Source: Gemmatimonadota bacterium (GTDB lineage: Bacteria; Orphanbacterota; Orphanbacteria; Orphanbacterales; Orphanbacteraceae). From it: 18,074 bases of DNA. A model generated the notes under the pieces. The model made no database searches, was not told the origin of the DNA, and saw only the letters and a program-made list of their open reading frames with translations. Both the position numbers and the translations under genes were made by a program. The first letter of the stretch is position 1. Every line of letters begins with the position of its first letter. Of this stretch, positions 14,849 to 18,074 are shown piece by piece. The stretch spans positions 1 through 18,074 of the forward strand of contig JABDJQ010000770.1 in assembly GCA_013002425.1 (NCBI GenBank), given 5' to 3'.

Positions 14849-14868
14849 CCCCGGGAGCTTCTCCGGGG
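14849..14868. repeat. GC-rich hairpin between the barrel gene and icd
   Basis: CCCCGG at 14849-14854 and CCGGGG at 14863-14868 can pair around an 8-base loop. No T run follows on either strand, so intrinsic termination of the barrel-gene transcript is doubtful. It would be part of the icd leader if icd is read through from the two-component operon. Confidence 0.35.
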
Positions 14869-14916
14869 TAAGCATCGGAGTGTAGCACTTCCGGGACCGA
14901 AGCGGATCCACGATCG

Positions 14917-15537
14917 TCAGAAGTGGATCAGGACGCCCGCGAACCCGCGCACGTTGCTTCCCGAGTCCTCGACAGGGACGGTGGTCTCGGTCGTACCGCC
15001 CTCCCCGTCGGCCTCCCGCACGACGACCTCGTTCCAGTTCAGGGGGCTCCATGCCGCCCCGAGCTCGAACGCGAAGTGTTCGCCCTCCGAATCCAGCGGC
15101 AGAACGAGTCCCGCGCCGATCGAACTCGACGGCCCGTTCGTGGCTGTCCGGCGCTCTTCCTCGATTTCATCGACCACGGCATTTCCTCCGATGGCCGCCA
15201 TCAGAAACGGCTGCAATCGAGAACCCGCCCGGAACCGGTACGCGAGTTCGAGCTGCGCTCCGCCGAACTGGTACTCGTCGCCGGATGCTCCCGCCCGATG
15301 GCGCGAAGCGTGTATCGCCAGACGGAGCGGGACCTGAGGCGCGAGATCGAATCCCACGTGAAACCGGACACCGCCCGCGGGTTCCAGGATCAGGTCGCCG
15401 ACTCGATCGTGCTCGAAACTCACGGCCTCGGCGCGAAGGCCGAGCGACCACCGGCTCGCCCCGGCTTCATTCGCGAGGAGCAGGAGCGCGGCCGCGACAG
15501 AGGCGACGGCTCTCACGAGCCCTGGCAGGTTTCGCAT
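14917..15537 (-). CDS. Small outer-membrane beta-barrel protein
   Basis: This 206-residue protein has a signal peptide (MRNLPGLVRAVASVAAALLL, probable cleavage after NEAGA, about residue 27). Alternating amphipathic strands follow, such as GAQLELAYRF, FAFELGAAWSP and a final NVRGFAGVLIHF ending in Phe, the usual signal for outer-membrane insertion by the BAM machinery. The size fits an 8-strand OmpA/OmpW-like barrel, but I cannot name the family. The start is ATG at 15537, sharing one base with the activator stop (TGATG). A GTG three bases upstream would make a GTGA overlap and is an alternative. It is the last gene after the NtrY/NtrX-like pair and so is probably cotranscribed with it. Confidence 0.8.
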   Translation of the reverse strand: MRNLPGLVRAVASVAAALLLLANEAGASRWSLGLRAEAVSFEHDRVGDLILEPAGGVRFHVGFDLAPQVPLRLAIHASRHRAGASGDEYQFGGAQLELAYRFRAGSRLQPFLMAAIGGNAVVDEIEEERRTATNGPSSSIGAGLVLPLDSEGEHFAFELGAAWSPLNWNEVVVREADGEGGTTETTVPVEDSGSNVRGFAGVLIHF

Positions 15538-16958
15538 CACGTCTTGCTCCCGTCTTCCGGTTCGATTCCGTAGCTCTGGATTTTTTTATGCAGATTCGTG
15601 CGATCGATCCGGAGCCCGCGCGCCGCCTCTGACACATTGCCTTCCGCTTTGCGCAAGGCGCGCCGTATGCAAACGCTTTCGAAAGCGCGGCGCGCGTTCG
15701 CGAGACCGCCTTCGGCTCGCACGAGCTCCATCGGATCGAATGCGCCCGCAACACCCGGCGCGTCGGCCGCGCCGGCCTCCCGAGACGCGCCGCCCACGGC
15801 CCCGAGTCCCGCGTTCGCGAGCGCTTCGACTCCGATTCGATCCCCGCGGGTCAGAATCACGAGACGTTCGACGACATTCGCGAGTTCTCTGATATTCCCG
15901 GGCCACGCGTGGTCTACGAGGCGCGCCACGGCGCCTTCTTCGAACGTGACCGGCCCGCGATTGTTCTCGAGACGATATGTTTCCGCCAGGTGGCCGATGA
16001 GCGCGGGAATGTCGTCGCGTCTTTCCCGAAGCGGCGCGACCTGCAGCGGCACGACGTTCAGTCGGAAGAAGAGATCCTCGCGAAACGTACCCGCTTTGAC
16101 TTCAGCTTCGAGATCCTTGTTGGTTGCCGCAAGAACGCGCACGGTGACCGGAATCGCACGGGATCCGCCCACGCGCTCGATCTCGCCCTCCTGCAGCGCG
16201 CGCAGCACCTTCGCCTGCGCGCGGAGGCTCATGTCTCCCACTTCGTCGAGGAAGAGCGTGCCTCCGTCGGCCTGCATGAACTTCCCGTCGCGCGCGGAAA
16301 CCGCGCCCGTGTACGCGCCCTTCTCGGCGCCGAAGAGTTCACCTTCGATCAGCTCTTCCGGAATCGCCGCGCAGTTCACCTTGACGAACGGGCCTGACGC
16401 GCACTCGCTCGACTCGTGGATGGCGCGCGCCACGAGCTCTTTCCCGGTTCCCGACTCGCCGAGAATCAGAACCCGGGCGGTCGTCGGCGCGACCTGTTCG
16501 ATCGTTTCACGAATCTTCCGCATCACGGCGGAGTCGCCGATCATCGTGCGGCGACCGGACTCGCGACGGCGCAGTTCGCCGACCTCGCGATCGAGACTCC
16601 GAAACCGCGCCGCGTTCCGCACGGCAACGAGCACCTTTTCCTTCGTCAGCGGCTTCTCGAGAAAGTCGTAGGCGCCTTTCCGCGTCGCTTCGACCGCTAC
16701 CGCAACGCTCGCATGACCCGACATCATGATCACGGCCGCGTCCGGATTCAGTTCGCGCAGTTTCTCGAGCGTCTGCAGCCCGTCCATGCCGGGGAGCCGC
16801 ACGTCGAGCAGCACGACCGGGAACGAGTCGCCGGCCGCGATCTGCAAGGCTTCCTCACCCGTAGCGGCTTCTGTCGCCTCCCACCCTTCCGCATTCAGAA
16901 TCATGGAGACGGTTTTCCGTATGTTCTTCTCGTCATCGACAACCAGAATGCGCTTCAT
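15537..16958 (-). CDS. NtrX-like sigma-54-dependent response regulator
   Basis: This 473-residue activator has the NtrC-family layout. The receiver domain (1-120) has acidic pocket DDE at 8-10, phosphoacceptor Asp52, Ser80 and Lys102. The AAA+ domain (about 138-375) has Walker A GESGTGKE (167-174), the sigma-54 contact loop GAYTGA (214-219, Tyr for the more common Phe), Walker B GTLFLDEV (233-240) and the arginine-rich sensor region. An Ala/Gly-rich linker is followed by a Fis-type helix-turn-helix (GNVSEAARGLRIDRTNLHKKI, about 440-462). It couples phosphorylation by the overlapping kinase to sigma-54 open-complex formation. The start ATG makes an ATGA overlap with the kinase stop. A sigma-54-like promoter is visible at 1977-1992, a possible target. 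Confidence 0.93.
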   Translation of the reverse strand: MKRILVVDDEKNIRKTVSMILNAEGWEATEAATGEEALQIAAGDSFPVVLLDVRLPGMDGLQTLEKLRELNPDAAVIMMSGHASVAVAVEATRKGAYDFLEKPLTKEKVLVAVRNAARFRSLDREVGELRRRESGRRTMIGDSAVMRKIRETIEQVAPTTARVLILGESGTGKELVARAIHESSECASGPFVKVNCAAIPEELIEGELFGAEKGAYTGAVSARDGKFMQADGGTLFLDEVGDMSLRAQAKVLRALQEGEIERVGGSRAIPVTVRVLAATNKDLEAEVKAGTFREDLFFRLNVVPLQVAPLRERRDDIPALIGHLAETYRLENNRGPVTFEEGAVARLVDHAWPGNIRELANVVERLVILTRGDRIGVEALANAGLGAVGGASREAGAADAPGVAGAFDPMELVRAEGGLANARRAFESVCIRRALRKAEGNVSEAARGLRIDRTNLHKKIQSYGIEPEDGSKT

Positions 16959-18074
16959 CCCGTTTCCTCTCCTGTCGGGAGCAGCAGGCGAAACGTAGTT
17001 CCGACCCCCTCCTCCGATTCCACTTCGATCGTTCCTCCGTGTCCGTACACGATGCCCTGCACGATCGGAAGGCCGAGTCCCATGCCGTCCGTCTTCGTCG
17101 TGAAGTGCGGTTCGAAGATCTTCGCGCGCTTGTCATCGGAGAGGCCGGTCCCGTGATCTTCGACCGCAATCACGAGCATGCCCCCCTCCTCCGTCGCGTT
17201 CAGATTCACTACCGGTTCCCGCCCCGCGGACTCGCAGGCCGCCAGACCGTTGTCCACGAGATTGATCAGCGCCCGTTTCATTTCTTCGCGATCGAACCAG
17301 ACGACCCGCCCTTCCCGCGCCGCAACCGTAACTCTTTCGCCATAAAGTTTACCGAGTTCGTGCAGCAGATCCGCAGGATCGCCGGGCTTCCTGACCGGCT
17401 CGGGCAGACGCGCGAACTCCGAAAACTCGCGAACGAGCCTCCGCAGCGAGGCCACTTCTTCGTCCACGATCTCCCCGCAATCGGAAAGCAGCGCCCCGTA
17501 ACGATCGTCGCTTCCGGGGTAGCGGTCGCGCAGTTCCTGCACGGCGAGCTGAATGGGCGTCAGCGGGTTCTTGATCTCGTGGGCGAGCGACTGCGCGATT
17601 TCGCGCCACGCGGCCATGCGTTCGAGGCGCGAGAGCTCGTCCTTCTGCGCGGCGAGCCTGCGAATCATCCGGTTGAACGCCGTCTGCAGATCCCCTACCT
17701 CGCCCTTGTCGGTGCGCGCCACTTCCGTGTCCGTGCTTCCGAGCGAGGTCCTTTCGGCGCTCGCGGCCAGCGCCTCGAGAGGGCGCGCGAGGCGGCCCGC
17801 GAGCACACTGCCCGTTACGATGGCCACGATGGCCAGCGACGCGTACGCGAGAATGAACGGAAGGAAGAAACCGCGCTGCACGCGGCCGCGTTCCGTCTGC
17901 AGCACGTTCAGAAACGCGCGTCCTTCCGCGATGCGTTCCGCGCGCTCGACGAGCGCGGACGGGAGCGGCGCGGCATGGAGCGTGGAAGATCCGTCTGCTC
18001 CCGGCATGCTCACGGCCAGATACGCGCCGGCCCGTTCGGGAACCCCCGCCTCGTGAGAACGCGCCGCCCAGGCC
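16955..18074 (-). CDS. NtrY-like membrane sensor histidine kinase, partial (5' end missing)
   Basis: The C-terminal 372 residues of a sensor kinase; the reading frame stays open to the right edge, so the start is outside. The visible part begins with the end of an extracytoplasmic region. A transmembrane helix follows (FFLPFILAYASLAIVAIVTG), then a HAMP linker (about RLARPLEALAASAER to AFNRMIRRLAAQ). The H-box is SLAHEIKNPLTPIQLAVQEL, typical of NtrY-type kinases. Then come the N-box (NLVDNGLAA), the G1 box (DHGTGLS), the F-box (IFEPHFTTK) and the G2 box (GMGLGLPIVQ). All catalytic boxes are intact. No PAS domain is visible between HAMP and the H-box, unlike classical NtrY. It overlaps the activator gene by four bases, so the two form a pair. 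Confidence 0.93.
   Translation of the reverse strand, partial: AWAARSHEAGVPERAGAYLAVSMPGADGSSTLHAAPLPSALVERAERIAEGRAFLNVLQTERGRVQRGFFLPFILAYASLAIVAIVTGSVLAGRLARPLEALAASAERTSLGSTDTEVARTDKGEVGDLQTAFNRMIRRLAAQKDELSRLERMAAWREIAQSLAHEIKNPLTPIQLAVQELRDRYPGSDDRYGALLSDCGEIVDEEVASLRRLVREFSEFARLPEPVRKPGDPADLLHELGKLYGERVTVAAREGRVVWFDREEMKRALINLVDNGLAACESAGREPVVNLNATEEGGMLVIAVEDHGTGLSDDKRAKIFEPHFTTKTDGMGLGLPIVQGIVYGHGGTIEVESEEGVGTTFRLLLPTGEETG

Noticed and set aside
1..18074. tRNA/rRNA genes, CRISPR arrays, insertion sequences or prophage genes
   Set aside because: Reading through the few intergenic stretches showed no cloverleaf-like, spaced-repeat, transposase or terminal inverted-repeat signal.

Overview
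This window is a dense, GC-rich stretch of a bacterial chromosome with 17 supportable protein genes and no RNA genes, insertion sequences or CRISPR arrays that I can see. A signal peptide followed by a beta-barrel, a probable lipoprotein, and an NtrY/NtrX-type two-component pair with a sigma-54 activator point to a diderm (Gram-negative-type) bacterium. The gene mix would fit a proteobacterial or myxococcal relative, or an uncultured high-GC diderm phylum; the sequence alone does not decide. Five of the 16 genes with a visible start use GTG or TTG, and many neighbours overlap by 1-11 bases, so translational coupling is common.

Layout, left to right. (1) 1-1747, minus strand: a tight cassette of acyl carrier protein, a short AMP-forming acyl ligase and a short-chain dehydrogenase that runs off the left edge. 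This looks like activation of a carboxylic acid onto a dedicated carrier. (2) 1748-2052: a 305-base intergenic region between divergent genes. It holds a perfect 16-base palindrome, a probable promoter for the left cassette and a near-consensus sigma-54 promoter. The sigma-54 promoter faces a secreted, acidic probable lipoprotein of unknown function (2053-2892), which ends in a good hairpin terminator. (3) 2963-8433, minus strand: two paralogous ATP-grasp ligases, a glycogen branching enzyme and a SpoU/TrmH-type RNA methyltransferase. (4) 8434-8515: an 82-base divergent control region. (5) 8516-13816, plus strand: a third ATP-grasp of the same subfamily, a peptidase S51/cyanophycinase-like Ser hydrolase, an esterase with an N-terminal beta-sandwich, a fourth and different ATP-grasp, and a second small esterase. 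(6) 13813-14820, minus: NAD-type isocitrate dehydrogenase, which shares its stop tetranucleotide with the converging esterase. (7) 14917-18074, minus: NtrY-like kinase (cut by the right edge), NtrX-like sigma-54 activator and a small outer-membrane beta-barrel protein, all overlapping.

The most notable system is the divergent locus at 5969-13816. It holds four ATP-grasp ligases, an S51-like hydrolase and two Ser esterases, with a glucan branching enzyme attached to the minus arm. ATP-grasp enzymes join a carboxylate to an amine (or other nucleophile) through an acyl phosphate, so this looks like an uncharacterised pathway for a peptide-like or amide/ester metabolite, with built-in hydrolases for trimming or turnover. 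I recognise no characterised pathway with this exact gene set. The second notable observation is a sigma-54 promoter plus a well-placed upstream palindrome in the same window as an NtrC-family activator.
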